This document shows positions 18,155-27,313 of a stretch of DNA of 64,000 bases, piece after piece (position 1 is the stretch's first letter; every line of letters begins with the position of its first letter). Below the pieces are notes generated by a model, which was given only the letters and a program-made list of their open reading frames with translations, was not told the DNA's origin and did no database searches. Source of the stretch: UBA5078 sp963977405 (GTDB lineage Bacteria; Pseudomonadota; Gammaproteobacteria; Pseudomonadales; Pseudohongiellaceae); assembly GCA_963977405.1 (NCBI GenBank), contig CAXBOY010000002.1:15968-79967 (forward strand), written 5' to 3'. A program made the position numbers and the translations under genes.

Positions 18155-20143
18155 ATGAACGAATCCATACCCGTCTGCCGAAACTGGCGAACAGTACACG
18201 ACAAAGACGGCATTCTATGGCTGTTTATCGATCGCGAAGGCGAGGCTGTGAACTCCCTTTCCGAAGAAGTCTTGCGCGAGTTTGACACTCTACTGGACTA
18301 CGCTAAGAAAACCCCCATTAAGGGACTAGCGATACTCTCAGATAAGCCCAGCGGATTCATACTAGGCGCCGACATACGCGAGTTCGACGGGTTCACAGAT
18401 GCCGAACAAGTCACAAGCTCGATCGAGGAAGTTCATGACATGTTCCGCAAGCTGGAGAGCCTTAACTGCCCGACTGTAGCTGCATTTGAAGGGTATTGTC
18501 TCGGGGGCGGCCTAGAGCTGGCGCTGTCATGCTCTTACCGAATTGCCAAAGACATCCCCTCTACCAAGATCGGTTTCCCTGAAGTCCAGCTAGGCATTTT
18601 CCCCGGATTCGGTGGCTCCGCTCGTTCAGTGCATCAGATTGGCGGATTGAAGGCTATGGAGCTTATGCTCTCCGCTCGCCAACTCGGAGCCCGGCAAGCC
18701 CGTGCTGTCGGCTTGGTCGACGAAGTGATCGGTCGACATGAGGAGCTCTACTGGGCCGCTAGGCGAGCTGTGCTCAACAAACGTAAGAGTCGCAAACCGA
18801 GCTTGCTAGCTCGCGCTTCCAACTGGGGCATAGCCCGCGGCTTCCTCGCCAAGCAGATGCGCAAACAAACTGCCATGCGCGCCAGAGAGGCACATTACCC
18901 GGCACCGTACCGCCTCATCGACACTTGGGAGGCCGTGGGGGGCGATCGCGACGCTATGATGCGCGCAGAGGCCAAGGCTGTTGGTCGACTAATGGTGACG
19001 CCTCAGGCAGATGGGCTGCGGCGCGTATTCGGCCTCATGGAGAGATTGAAACGCGAGGGCAAGAAAAGCGATTTCCGCGCTCGCCGCGTTCATGTAATCG
19101 GAGCCGGTGTGATGGGGGGTGATATCGCAGCCTGGTGCGTACTCCAAGGCTTAGAAGTGAGCCTACAGGATCGCGAGATGAAATTTATTACTCCCGCCTT
19201 ACAACGCGCCGAAGCCTTATTTAAGAAGAAGCGTTTGAACCCTGCAGCTGTCAAAGCCGCAATGGAGCGCCTTCGCGCGGACGTCGAGGGAGCCGGCATC
19301 CCGCTGGCCGATGTAGTGATCGAAGTCATTGTGGAACGCCTCGATGCTAAACAGGCGTTGCTCAAATCGGTAGAGACCCAATTGCGCGAAGGTGCAATAC
19401 TCGCCACCAATACTTCGTCGATCCCTATTGAAGAGATTGCAGAAGCGCTTACACATCCGGAACGACTCATTGGCCTGCATTTTTTCAATCCCGTAGCCAA
19501 AATGCCCTTAGTAGAGGTGGTGCAAGGGGCGCAGAGCGACCCAGACTTCCTCGCCAAAGGCGCTGCGTTCTGCGGCCAAATCAATCGCTTCCCTCTACCC
19601 GTAAAGAGCAGTCCGGGCTTCCTAGTCAATCGCGTACTTGCTCCGTATATGCTCGAAGCGATGCTCATTCACCAAGAGGGAGTGCCAATAGAGGCGATCG
19701 ATGAAGCGGCCTTAGAGTTCGGCATGCCAATGGGACCTGTCGAATTAGCAGATACCGTGGGGCTCGATGTCTGCGCTATGGTAACGAAGACCTTGGGCGA
19801 CTCAGCACAGGCCGAAGGTGTCACTGCTGCGCAGCTACAGGCAGTGGCGACGCTACAGAAATTAGTCAACGAAGGGAATCTGGGGCGCAAGTCCGGACAA
19901 GGTTTCTATCGATGGGAAAAAGACAAAGCGGTCAAACAAAAGGAGAACATTGCTGGCCATGACTTGACGCCGATTCGCGAACGCTTAATACGGGTTTACA
20001 CCAACGAATGCGAAGCTGCCCTGCGTGATGGCATCGTCACCGATGCGGACTTACTCGATGCAGGAATGGTGTTCGGCACAGGGTTCGCTCCCTTCCGAGG
20101 CGGCCCAATGCATTACCTGCATAGCACTCAAGGAGATGCATGA
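18155..20143 (+). CDS. fadJ: Fatty-acid oxidation complex alpha subunit: enoyl-CoA hydratase / 3-hydroxyacyl-CoA dehydrogenase
   Basis: Bifunctional beta-oxidation enzyme, 662 aa, somewhat shorter than E. coli FadJ (about 714). The N-terminal crotonase domain has FILGADIREFDG for the oxyanion hole and the catalytic-glutamate regions GGGLELAL and FPEVQLGIFPGFGG. The dehydrogenase domain starts with the NAD motif GAGVMGGDIA (about residue 315) and contains LHFFNP with the catalytic His. A C-terminal dehydrogenase repeat ends at FRGGPMHYLH. It overlaps the thiolase gene by four bases (ATGA), so both subunits are made together as in fadJI or fadBA operons. The FadJ rather than FadB name is by general resemblance. 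Confidence 0.9.
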   Translation: MNESIPVCRNWRTVHDKDGILWLFIDREGEAVNSLSEEVLREFDTLLDYAKKTPIKGLAILSDKPSGFILGADIREFDGFTDAEQVTSSIEEVHDMFRKLESLNCPTVAAFEGYCLGGGLELALSCSYRIAKDIPSTKIGFPEVQLGIFPGFGGSARSVHQIGGLKAMELMLSARQLGARQARAVGLVDEVIGRHEELYWAARRAVLNKRKSRKPSLLARASNWGIARGFLAKQMRKQTAMRAREAHYPAPYRLIDTWEAVGGDRDAMMRAEAKAVGRLMVTPQADGLRRVFGLMERLKREGKKSDFRARRVHVIGAGVMGGDIAAWCVLQGLEVSLQDREMKFITPALQRAEALFKKKRLNPAAVKAAMERLRADVEGAGIPLADVVIEVIVERLDAKQALLKSVETQLREGAILATNTSSIPIEEIAEALTHPERLIGLHFFNPVAKMPLVEVVQGAQSDPDFLAKGAAFCGQINRFPLPVKSSPGFLVNRVLAPYMLEAMLIHQEGVPIEAIDEAALEFGMPMGPVELADTVGLDVCAMVTKTLGDSAQAEGVTAAQLQAVATLQKLVNEGNLGRKSGQGFYRWEKDKAVKQKENIAGHDLTPIRERLIRVYTNECEAALRDGIVTDADLLDAGMVFGTGFAPFRGGPMHYLHSTQGDA

Positions 20144-21423
20144 TGAATCAGCTCAAACGGGTCGCCATCATCGGCGGCACACGCATTCCATTCTGTCGCT
20201 CCAATTCGGCCTACGCGCAGCTTAGCAATCTAGACATGCTAACTGACACCCTACAGAGACTGGTCGATCAACATGGTCTCGCCGGCCGCAAGATCGACGA
20301 GGTGATCGCCGGCGCTGTCACTACTCACTCTAGGGACTGGAACCTCGCCAGGGAGGCAGTGCTCAGCACCAATCTTTCACCCGCAACACCCGCTACTACT
20401 CTGCAGATGGCCTGTGGCACCTCTTTGCAAGCAGCCCTTCTAGTTGGGGCGCGCATCGCCACTGGTCAAATCGACTGCGCGATCGCCGCGGGATCGGACA
20501 CCACTAGCGATGCACCGCTGGTCTTGCAACCTAGACTCGCAAAGCGCCTGCTTGGGGCGAGCCAGGCCAGATCCTTCTCCGCAAAACTGCGCAGCTTCAA
20601 AGGCTTTGGCCTTAACGAACTCGCACCACAAGCTCCCGCCAACGGTGAACCCCGCACACGCCTGTCGATGGGTCAGCACTGCGAGATGATGGCGAAAGAA
20701 TGGGATATTAGCCGTGAGGCGCAAGATCAATGGGCCCTAGAGAGTCACTTAAAAGCAGCCTCAGCCTATGAAGCGGGTTTCTTCGACGACTTGCTTAGCC
20801 CATATGAGGGCGTGGCTCGAGACAATAACATGCGACCCGATAGCAGCCTCGACAAACTAGCGGCATTACGACCGGTCTTTGATCGCTCCCCACAGGGCAC
20901 GCTGACGGCAGCCAACAGCACACCGCTAACCGATGGCGCTGCAGCCGTTTTCTTGTGCAGCGAGGATTATGCTATCCGCAATGATCTCTCCGTGCAGGCA
21001 TGGCTTACTTTGGGGCGCACCAGCGCCGTCGACTTTGTCGGCGGAGAGGGCCTACTTATGGCGCCTACTGTTGCGGTCAGTGAATTGCTGCAAACCGCCC
21101 AGTTAAGCCTACAAGACTTCGACTACTACGAGATACATGAGGCTTTCGCTGCGCAAGTGCTGTGTACCCTAAAGGCGTGGGAGGACCCCGTGTACTGCAA
21201 AGAAAAACTAGGCCTGTCCCAGGCACTAGGTAGCATCGAGCGCAGCCGCATAAACGTAAAGGGCAGCTCTTTAGCCGTGGGCCACCCATTTGCAGCAACA
21301 GGGGCTAGAATAATCGGCACACTTGCGAAATTACTGGACAAACAAAGTGGGCAGCGAGGACTGATTTCGATTTGCACGGCCGGAGGCATGGGGGCTGCGG
21401 CAATATTAGAGAGCGCCAATTAG
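20140..21423 (+). CDS. fadI: Acetyl-CoA acyltransferase (thiolase), fatty-acid oxidation beta subunit
   Basis: A 427-residue thiolase that cleaves 3-ketoacyl-CoA to acetyl-CoA and a shortened acyl-CoA. Active-site elements are the nucleophile Cys in MACGTSLQAA, EIHEAFAAQ, the His in GHPFAATGAR, and the second Cys in CTAGGMGAA. The length and the order alpha-then-beta suggest the FadI partner of the FadJ encoded just upstream, with which it shares an ATGATGA junction. Two ATG codons lie there (20140 and 20143) and the first was taken. After its stop comes a 238-base gap before an unrelated secreted-protein gene. Confidence 0.92.
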   Translation: MMNQLKRVAIIGGTRIPFCRSNSAYAQLSNLDMLTDTLQRLVDQHGLAGRKIDEVIAGAVTTHSRDWNLAREAVLSTNLSPATPATTLQMACGTSLQAALLVGARIATGQIDCAIAAGSDTTSDAPLVLQPRLAKRLLGASQARSFSAKLRSFKGFGLNELAPQAPANGEPRTRLSMGQHCEMMAKEWDISREAQDQWALESHLKAASAYEAGFFDDLLSPYEGVARDNNMRPDSSLDKLAALRPVFDRSPQGTLTAANSTPLTDGAAAVFLCSEDYAIRNDLSVQAWLTLGRTSAVDFVGGEGLLMAPTVAVSELLQTAQLSLQDFDYYEIHEAFAAQVLCTLKAWEDPVYCKEKLGLSQALGSIERSRINVKGSSLAVGHPFAATGARIIGTLAKLLDKQSGQRGLISICTAGGMGAAAILESAN

Positions 21424-21661
21424 CGTGTTAAGCTTGATTTAAGTCAGGGAAAACCTATACGGCGAATTGAACTAAAGGTCATGAAGTTGCTAGAGTCTCT
21501 CGCCAACATGCACAAGTAACGAGGATATACGCTGACATCAATTCACCATAAAAAACAGAACAGGCGTTATACACTTGCGGGAACGCTTAAGTCCTGCTTC
21601 AATTAAGCGCCTGAAATTAGCCTTATAAAAAAAATAGCATTGGTATACGGGAGAAAGTTGA

Positions 21662-22600
21662 ATGAATAAAAACTATAAGACTATGTGCGGTATTGCCTTT
21701 GGATCATTGGTCTTTCTAGCAAGTACCATCATGCCTGCTTCAGCGCAGGCTCCAATTAGCAATCCACTTTCCTTGACACCTCCGGTAGGTCTGCCGGTAG
21801 TCCCTATCTTCGAAGGGGCTTACGAGAATGAAGACGGATCAGTTTCCTACTCTTTCGGTTATCTGAACCGCAACACTGGCGAGCCTGTTAGCGTCCCACT
21901 CGGTCAAAATAACCGCATCGAGCCTGCCCAATTCGACGGCGTTCAGCCCACTTACTTTGAACCCACGCGTCACACAGGTGTATTCACTGTCACGGTACCC
22001 GCATCGTTGCGGGATGGTGAAGTCTGGTGGTACATCAAGACTGGCAGCCATAGCGAATTGAAAGTTCCCGGTCGTCGCGGCCGCATGGGTTACACTCTCG
22101 ACACGACTCCACGTCCGTCAGGCTCTCTAGCTCCGTTAGTGTCCTTTACCGCAGGTGGACCTACTGGTCAAAACCCAATGGGCATGACTGCCCAAAACGC
22201 CCTTTCGGTGAAGGCAGGAGTGCCTGTGACATTGACAGTGCATACTACAGACCCATCAGTACGTGACCCTGCAGATCCACGTAACGAAAAACCCATTCCA
22301 TTACGCGTCTCTTGGCATAAGCATCAAGGTCCCGGCGAGGTCACTTACCAACAACATCCGTCCTCAGAGGATCCAGAGCCATTGAGTGAACTGCAGATCC
22401 GTCGTGGTATTTCACTGCCCGGTCCAGATCAAACAGTCCTAACTCCCGGCCACGGTGTAGCGAATGTTATTGCTACCTTTTCTGAGCCTGGTGATTATCT
22501 TATGCGCACGATGGTCGATAACTGGGATGCAACCGACAGCACCGAAGCGGATCAGTGCTGCTGGACAAATGTGTACCAGAAAGTAACAGTTACACCCTGA
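21662..22600 (+). CDS. Secreted protein of unknown function next to cytochrome/PHM-like gene
   Basis: A 312-residue exported protein with a clear signal peptide ending ASAQ. The mature part is beta-rich and proline-rich (PPVGLPVVPIFEGAYENEDG near the start). It has an immunoglobulin-like look, with alternating strands such as VPVTLTVHTTDP and a GDYLMRTMVDNW segment typical of the last strands of beta-sandwiches. Adjacent cysteines occur near the C-terminus (DQCCW). I do not recognise a family. It lies 175 bases upstream of the cytochrome c/copper-monooxygenase-like gene on the same strand, so they may share a role in periplasmic oxidation. A frame-internal link is not visible. Confidence 0.75.
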   Translation: MNKNYKTMCGIAFGSLVFLASTIMPASAQAPISNPLSLTPPVGLPVVPIFEGAYENEDGSVSYSFGYLNRNTGEPVSVPLGQNNRIEPAQFDGVQPTYFEPTRHTGVFTVTVPASLRDGEVWWYIKTGSHSELKVPGRRGRMGYTLDTTPRPSGSLAPLVSFTAGGPTGQNPMGMTAQNALSVKAGVPVTLTVHTTDPSVRDPADPRNEKPIPLRVSWHKHQGPGEVTYQQHPSSEDPEPLSELQIRRGISLPGPDQTVLTPGHGVANVIATFSEPGDYLMRTMVDNWDATDSTEADQCCWTNVYQKVTVTP

Positions 22601-22775
22601 TTCTACACACTTTTGTATTTTAGAATCATTTGCTAGAAATCGTCGAGAAACTCTTATATTGTGAGCTACTTGGCGGCGTCACAAATAGTTGCAGATACGC
22701 TTACCAAAGAGTGGACAAGAGACCGCGACACTAATAGATTGCGGCAACTGCTCACCCATTTACGAGGAGAGGATC

Positions 22776-24158
22776 ATGAGAATCAAGCAGTGTTGGAACC
22801 ATCAACGCTCAGGGAAGGCCGCACTAGGCTTTGCTGTCCTGGCAGTGTTTGGATTTACGGCGCAAGCCCAGGCGCAATCGTCTACCCTGTCAATCGACTC
22901 GGGTGCAGTGACATATGCCGATCACGTAGCAGAAATAATCACGGAAAATTGCGTTGTCTGTCACCGCGAAGGCGGTATCGGGCCCATGCAATTGACCAAT
23001 TTTGAACAGATTCGCCCTTGGGCACCGCTCATTAGTCTGCGCGTTGCTAATCGCGAAATGCCTCCATATGCGTATGACCAACATATCGGCATTCAAGATC
23101 TTCAAGGCGACTGGCGTCTTACTGACGAAGAAATCAGCACAATCACTAACTGGGTAGCACAAGGTGCTCCAGAAGGCGATTGGGGCGATCGTAGTCACCC
23201 AGTAGCAGATCTTCCAGACGCCGACGAATGGACTTTCGCCGCGCAGTTCGGTGAGCCTACTATGATATTGGATTCGGCGCCCATAGACGTGCCGGCTCTA
23301 GGGAATGACATGTGGCATCGCCCTTATGTACAAACAGGCCTGACCACTGATCGTTGCATTAAGGCGATTCAAGTGAAGCCTGCCGGTAATGCTAAGGCTG
23401 TTGTTCACCATGCGAACTCTGATCTTGAAGTGATGAACGCAGATGGCGAATACGAAGACTACGGCCAGCTGACTGAGTATGCGATGGGCAAGTGGGGCGA
23501 GATCATGCCAGAAGGCGTGTGTCGCGTTATCCCTGCTAATTCACGCGTACGCTGGGACATCCACCTGTTCCCAGGCGGTGTTGGCGCAACGGCTCCAGGC
23601 ACTATGATCGAAGACAACGTCGTTGAAATCGGTGTCTGGTTGCACCCAGAAGGCTATGCTCAGACTGCACGCTTCAAGCAAGACCTGAAGCTATACAGAC
23701 TCGATCAGGGCGAACTAGTTATCCCTCCTCATGGTACTGCCATGACTCAGGGCTTCCACTCTTTCGACCACCCTGTGCGTATCGATAGCTTCCAGCCACA
23801 CGGCCACCTGCGTATGCGCGCCGCCTCACTGGAGATTTTCTATCCAGCCACAGGTCGCACGGAGCAGATTAGCCAGATCTCTAACTGGAGCGCCACATGG
23901 CACCACAGCCACTTGTTTGAAGACGACGTCGCACCTCTTCTTCCAACTGGCGCAGTCCTTGTGATCAAGCAGTGGTACGACAACACTGCAAATAACCCTA
24001 ACAATCCAGATCCAGATTTCTGGGTTGTTGCGGGTAGCCGTACTGCAGACGAAATGACTCACGCTTGGATTGCAATAACTCACCTCGACGACGAAGGCTA
24101 CCAGGAAATTCTGGCCCAGCGTGAAGAGGCAAAGCAGCGTTCTGTAGCAGCTGAGTAA
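22776..24158 (+). CDS. Cytochrome c / PHM-like copper monooxygenase-type protein (paralogue 1)
   Basis: A 460-residue exported protein. I start at the ATG at 22776, preceded by GAGGAGAGG, which gives a signal peptide ending AQAQAQ. Mono-heme c motif CVVCH at 59-63, followed by GGIGPM and a cytochrome-like helix region with NREMPPYAYD. The C-terminal half has the ligand pattern of type II ascorbate-dependent copper monooxygenases: His211-His212, His263, His342-x-His344 and Met427 (DEMTHAW), as in PHM/DBM. No redoxin domain is present, unlike the two paralogues. The heme could supply electrons to the copper site; that is inference. It follows a secreted protein gene on the same strand and ends at a terminator. 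Confidence 0.8.
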   Translation: MRIKQCWNHQRSGKAALGFAVLAVFGFTAQAQAQSSTLSIDSGAVTYADHVAEIITENCVVCHREGGIGPMQLTNFEQIRPWAPLISLRVANREMPPYAYDQHIGIQDLQGDWRLTDEEISTITNWVAQGAPEGDWGDRSHPVADLPDADEWTFAAQFGEPTMILDSAPIDVPALGNDMWHRPYVQTGLTTDRCIKAIQVKPAGNAKAVVHHANSDLEVMNADGEYEDYGQLTEYAMGKWGEIMPEGVCRVIPANSRVRWDIHLFPGGVGATAPGTMIEDNVVEIGVWLHPEGYAQTARFKQDLKLYRLDQGELVIPPHGTAMTQGFHSFDHPVRIDSFQPHGHLRMRAASLEIFYPATGRTEQISQISNWSATWHHSHLFEDDVAPLLPTGAVLVIKQWYDNTANNPNNPDPDFWVVAGSRTADEMTHAWIAITHLDDEGYQEILAQREEAKQRSVAAE

Positions 24159-24166
24159 AAATGGTT

Positions 24167-24191
24167 TTAGCTGGCGCTAAGCGCCAGCTAA
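24167..24191 (+). terminator. Perfect hairpin after paralogue 1
   Basis: Perfect 11-bp inverted repeat TTAGCTGGCGC / GCGCCAGCTAA with a three-base loop, nine bases after the stop codon. It has no T tract of its own and immediately precedes a stronger terminator. Confidence 0.55.
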
Positions 24192-24194
24192 ACG

Positions 24195-24231
24195 AAAAAG
24201 GCCCAAGACTTCGCGTCCTGGGCCTTTTTTT
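24195..24231. terminator. Bidirectional rho-independent terminator
   Basis: Stem AAAAAGGCCCA / TGGGCCTTTTT with A and T tracts on both sides, so it can stop transcription from either strand. It sits between convergent genes and ends the PHM-like paralogue 1 transcript on the plus strand. Confidence 0.85.
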
Positions 24232-24238
24232 ATGGTTC

Positions 24239-24309
24239 AGATGTTTTGTTAACAAAACATCTTGGTAGGAGCGCCTGCCCTCGCAAGGGGGGGCTTGCGC
24301 GCTCCTACC
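24239..24309. repeat. Palindrome plus REP-like hairpin
   Basis: Two structures back to back. The first is a perfect 24-base palindrome with half-site AGATGTTTTGTT (24239-24262). The second is an inverted repeat GGTAGGAGCGC / GCGCTCCTACC (24264-24309) enclosing a C/G-rich loop. It resembles the GTAGGAGCG-type REP elements of Pseudomonas. The last base pair of the second hairpin falls at the stop codon of the minus-strand gene. It could be a terminator or mRNA-stabilising element for that gene, or a REP remnant. No second copy was noticed in this window. Confidence 0.5.
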
Positions 24310-26000
24310 TAATCCGCAAGGTGAAAGGTGAAATAACCAGTAAACATCTCATCGGTGCTATTCAATCCAGAACGGACCTCTGCGTTAGGGTCAGGATTAA
24401 ATGGGTTCGATACTGAGTTGTCGAAGGCTCCGCTTACGTGCACTGTGCTGCCTGAGGGGACAGAGATAGCTTTCTCTAGCACGTAGTGGGGTTGCCACCC
24501 GTAGTTGTACGCCGGCACGCTTAGAATATCCTGCATGGTGCCGTCGGGGTACTCCACACTAAACTTCATATTCTTGCCTCGCGCATTCATCTTCGCTCGA
24601 ACGCCGGAGATGACGACAGCGTCCTCGAAGGTATATTGTGCATGCGCACGTACATCGTGCTCAGTGGGGGGGATGACGACAGTAGCGGAGACCGCCTGCA
24701 CCATCCTCTCCTTAAGATGTGGTATATCCTCTGGGTCGGCAAAATATAGTGCAATCTTGGTTTCATCGAATAGCTCCGCCCCGATGCCTACATAATGAAA
24801 CTGCATCGACAATTTGGCGCCCTTAGGAATGCGCACCGCAGTGCCCTCGGGGAAACGTTCGGCGCGCGCCTCTCCAGGTGAATAGCCACCGAGGAATCGG
24901 CGCGTGGAAGTAGAATTGGAACGTTCCTCACCCCAAAAATCCTCCTCGTCCAGAGTAACGAAACTCATGAGATGGTGTAGTGCACTAGTTGCGACAGCTT
25001 GATACTGCATGCCCACCACCCATTTATCTTCGTCTATGGGCAGCTCTACATCCGCATAGATATAATCCAATACGCCGGTGGCTGGAATGCGTTGACGCGG
25101 CGCAGTGACAATCAGATCGGGCTCTCCTAGGAGCCACTCCTTATTCTCAACATAGTTGAACTCTTCGAGAGGATCTGGACCCTCGCCCCTAGGTGCTCCA
25201 GCACTTAGCCAGTGCACGAGTTTTTGGATATCTTCAGTGGCTATGTAACGAGCAGAGTCGGAGTGCCCAATGTCGGGGTCGATCTGCGCTGGAGGCATAC
25301 GCTTGTTCAGCAGCACCTCTTTGATCATAGGTGACCAGCCCAGCAAGGATAGATAGCTGTCCAACGCGAAAGGACCTACTCCGAACTGGCGATGACAAGT
25401 GACACAATTGTCGATAATCATCGGGGCAATGTCAGTAACATAACTGGGGACTACCTCGCTATGGGCATCGCGCACCGGGTAGCTCACAGCACAAGGAGAG
25501 GGGTTATCGGTCTTTACTGTATTTCTAACAGGACCTTCCAGAATGGCAGATAAAGTAAGCCCTAAATCGGCGCCCACCGCACCAATATAGTAAAGAGAAA
25601 TGCGATCGGGATTGAGAACACGCACATCCCCCGCATGGCTTATTCCGAGAGCCTCGGACACCAGCTGACCGCTGTCTTGGAGTATAGGGACCTCTAGGTC
25701 CAGAGCGCGTAACTCAGCGCGATCGGAGTCTTGCGAGTCGATGAGCAGAAACTCGATCCCTTGCTCTGCATATTGGGAACGCAGCTCACGATAACTGGAG
25801 AGCATACCGTCCATCCCCGCGCAGCTGGGGGCGTAGGACATTAATACGACAGCCTTTCGATGCTGATAGCGGCTAAGTTGATGGAAGTTGCCCTGCTCGT
25901 CGAGCAAAGCAAAATCACCAGTCCTATCGAGAGCGGCACTCACGGTACCTGAGGCCAAGGCGATACAAACACCAAGGCATGAAATGGTAGCTCTAGTCAT
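24309..26000 (-). CDS. Redoxin-cytochrome c-PHM-like protein lacking the His-x-His copper pair (paralogue 2)
   Basis: A 563-residue exported protein with three parts. After the signal peptide (cleavage near VSAA) comes a peroxiredoxin/thioredoxin-like domain (about 28-165) with SYAPSCAGMD, so one cysteine but no CxxC. Next is a heme c motif, Cys199-x-x-Cys202-His203, followed by GVGPF. The PHM-like part keeps His342-His343, His402 and Met552 (TDEMF). The expected His-x-His is replaced by Lys470-Met471-Asn472, so the second copper site is probably incomplete. The ATG has a good ribosome site (TAGGAG). It is convergent with paralogue 1 and lies 50 bases downstream of a secreted helical protein gene. 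Confidence 0.78.
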   Translation of the reverse strand: MTRATISCLGVCIALASGTVSAALDRTGDFALLDEQGNFHQLSRYQHRKAVVLMSYAPSCAGMDGMLSSYRELRSQYAEQGIEFLLIDSQDSDRAELRALDLEVPILQDSGQLVSEALGISHAGDVRVLNPDRISLYYIGAVGADLGLTLSAILEGPVRNTVKTDNPSPCAVSYPVRDAHSEVVPSYVTDIAPMIIDNCVTCHRQFGVGPFALDSYLSLLGWSPMIKEVLLNKRMPPAQIDPDIGHSDSARYIATEDIQKLVHWLSAGAPRGEGPDPLEEFNYVENKEWLLGEPDLIVTAPRQRIPATGVLDYIYADVELPIDEDKWVVGMQYQAVATSALHHLMSFVTLDEEDFWGEERSNSTSTRRFLGGYSPGEARAERFPEGTAVRIPKGAKLSMQFHYVGIGAELFDETKIALYFADPEDIPHLKERMVQAVSATVVIPPTEHDVRAHAQYTFEDAVVISGVRAKMNARGKNMKFSVEYPDGTMQDILSVPAYNYGWQPHYVLEKAISVPSGSTVHVSGAFDNSVSNPFNPDPNAEVRSGLNSTDEMFTGYFTFHLAD

Positions 26001-26050
26001 GGAAAACTCCTATCCATAGTCGAAGCGGGTGGCCTGTTTCATGCGCATAA

Positions 26051-27181
26051 TTAACGCATTGGATAGTTGCTTATATGCTGTTCACCAGTGGCTGCGCGAG
26101 AGCGGTTACGCTCAGATTCCGCCATGCCGCCTAATGCAGGGCCGCCTTGATTGAAGATCCCCCCTCTTAGCACGAAAAACAAATAATCAGTTTCGCCCTC
26201 TAAATACTCAGTTTTACTAGTGTACTTCGCGACCATCTCATTGATGGCACGACCACGATCAGGGACATCGGGATGTACTAAAATATCGCCAATGACTACT
26301 TTCAACGCCGCGATATTATCGAGCACATAGGCTGCCCCAGGGTGAAAACCGTATAGATACGGGGCAATCACGGGCATTGTCGGAATATCGGTTGGAAGAG
26401 CCATTAATCCACCATGCACGGGCGCGATTTTCTCCTCATAAAGCGCGATAACATTCTCAATGCCGGATTCCAATTCGCTCTGGTTTCTAGAGATCATCGC
26501 AACCTCTAGCGTTGCCAATTGCAGCCACTGAGAGGCCCACGTTAATCCGCTAAGTTGCGGAAAGCCTACGCGGAAGGAGTAGGCATAATCGTGCTCTGAG
26601 AGCAGCTCAGAGGACTTAGGCTGAGCTGGCACTGAATGAGCGTCGTCACTCAAGTAGTCGGTCAATGCGATATCGACTGCGTTGTGTTTGTCGATCAGAT
26701 TATCATCAAGATAAATCTCCACCATCTTGGTGGCGAAATCTCTGCCACGCTGCAGCACCATTACTGCATTCGGTGGAATACTGCCATTGGCCTCAAGAAC
26801 CTCTTCGGCCTCCTCCGCTGAGTACTCACGACGAATCATTGCCTGCAAACCGGGCGTAGCACGACTTTCGAACACACGAAAAGGGCCTAGCATCGCTAGA
26901 TGGTCAGAAGAGGAGTGATAGTGAGAAAAACCGGCTTGAGATAGCTCTATTAAGGCTTCACGCAATAGACCCTTGCCGATCATCGAGTCTGCGGAGTTGT
27001 TGCTGGCGACGATTTCATCGAAGACAGCAGCCTGTAAGACCGCAGAAGCGTTGAGATAGCGGCTTAGATCTGGGAATCTTGTGTCGATCAGTTCATTACC
27101 TGTTTGCGCAAATGTAACGAGCGGTGTGGCAATGCTCGCAACCGCTAGGCCCATTAGTAAACTGTGCAGTGTCTTTTTCAT
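26051..27181 (-). CDS. Secreted, largely helical protein of unknown function
   Basis: A 376-residue protein with a typical signal peptide (basic start MKK, hydrophobic core, cleavage near FAQ). The mature sequence looks almost fully alpha-helical, with many acidic residues and motifs such as LSGLTWASQWLQLATLEVAMISRN split over consecutive helices. The C-terminus is glycine- and arginine-containing (GGIFNQGGPALGG). I do not recognise a family and see no metal or heme motif. It is the likely first gene of a two-gene unit with the redoxin-cytochrome-PHM-like protein 50 bases downstream, so it may be that enzyme's partner or substrate-handling protein. Function unknown. Confidence 0.72.
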   Translation of the reverse strand: MKKTLHSLLMGLAVASIATPLVTFAQTGNELIDTRFPDLSRYLNASAVLQAAVFDEIVASNNSADSMIGKGLLREALIELSQAGFSHYHSSSDHLAMLGPFRVFESRATPGLQAMIRREYSAEEAEEVLEANGSIPPNAVMVLQRGRDFATKMVEIYLDDNLIDKHNAVDIALTDYLSDDAHSVPAQPKSSELLSEHDYAYSFRVGFPQLSGLTWASQWLQLATLEVAMISRNQSELESGIENVIALYEEKIAPVHGGLMALPTDIPTMPVIAPYLYGFHPGAAYVLDNIAALKVVIGDILVHPDVPDRGRAINEMVAKYTSKTEYLEGETDYLFFVLRGGIFNQGGPALGGMAESERNRSRAATGEQHISNYPMR

Positions 27182-27313
27182 TCTTACCCCCGCGTGGCGT
27201 TTATAACAGCCTGTGGTTTACCCACTTTTTATAGTTGGCATAAGGATAAAAGCCCTTGTTCAGGAAGTCTATCATCCAGGCACGCAAAGATTTGGCAATA
27301 TGTGACAGGAGCA

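Noticed and set aside
21561..21613. Short inverted repeats (CGCTTAA/TTAAGCG and CAGGCG/CGCCTG) upstream of the secreted protein gene
   Set aside because: The arms are short and the two alternatives compete. This is too weak for a riboswitch or attenuator claim.
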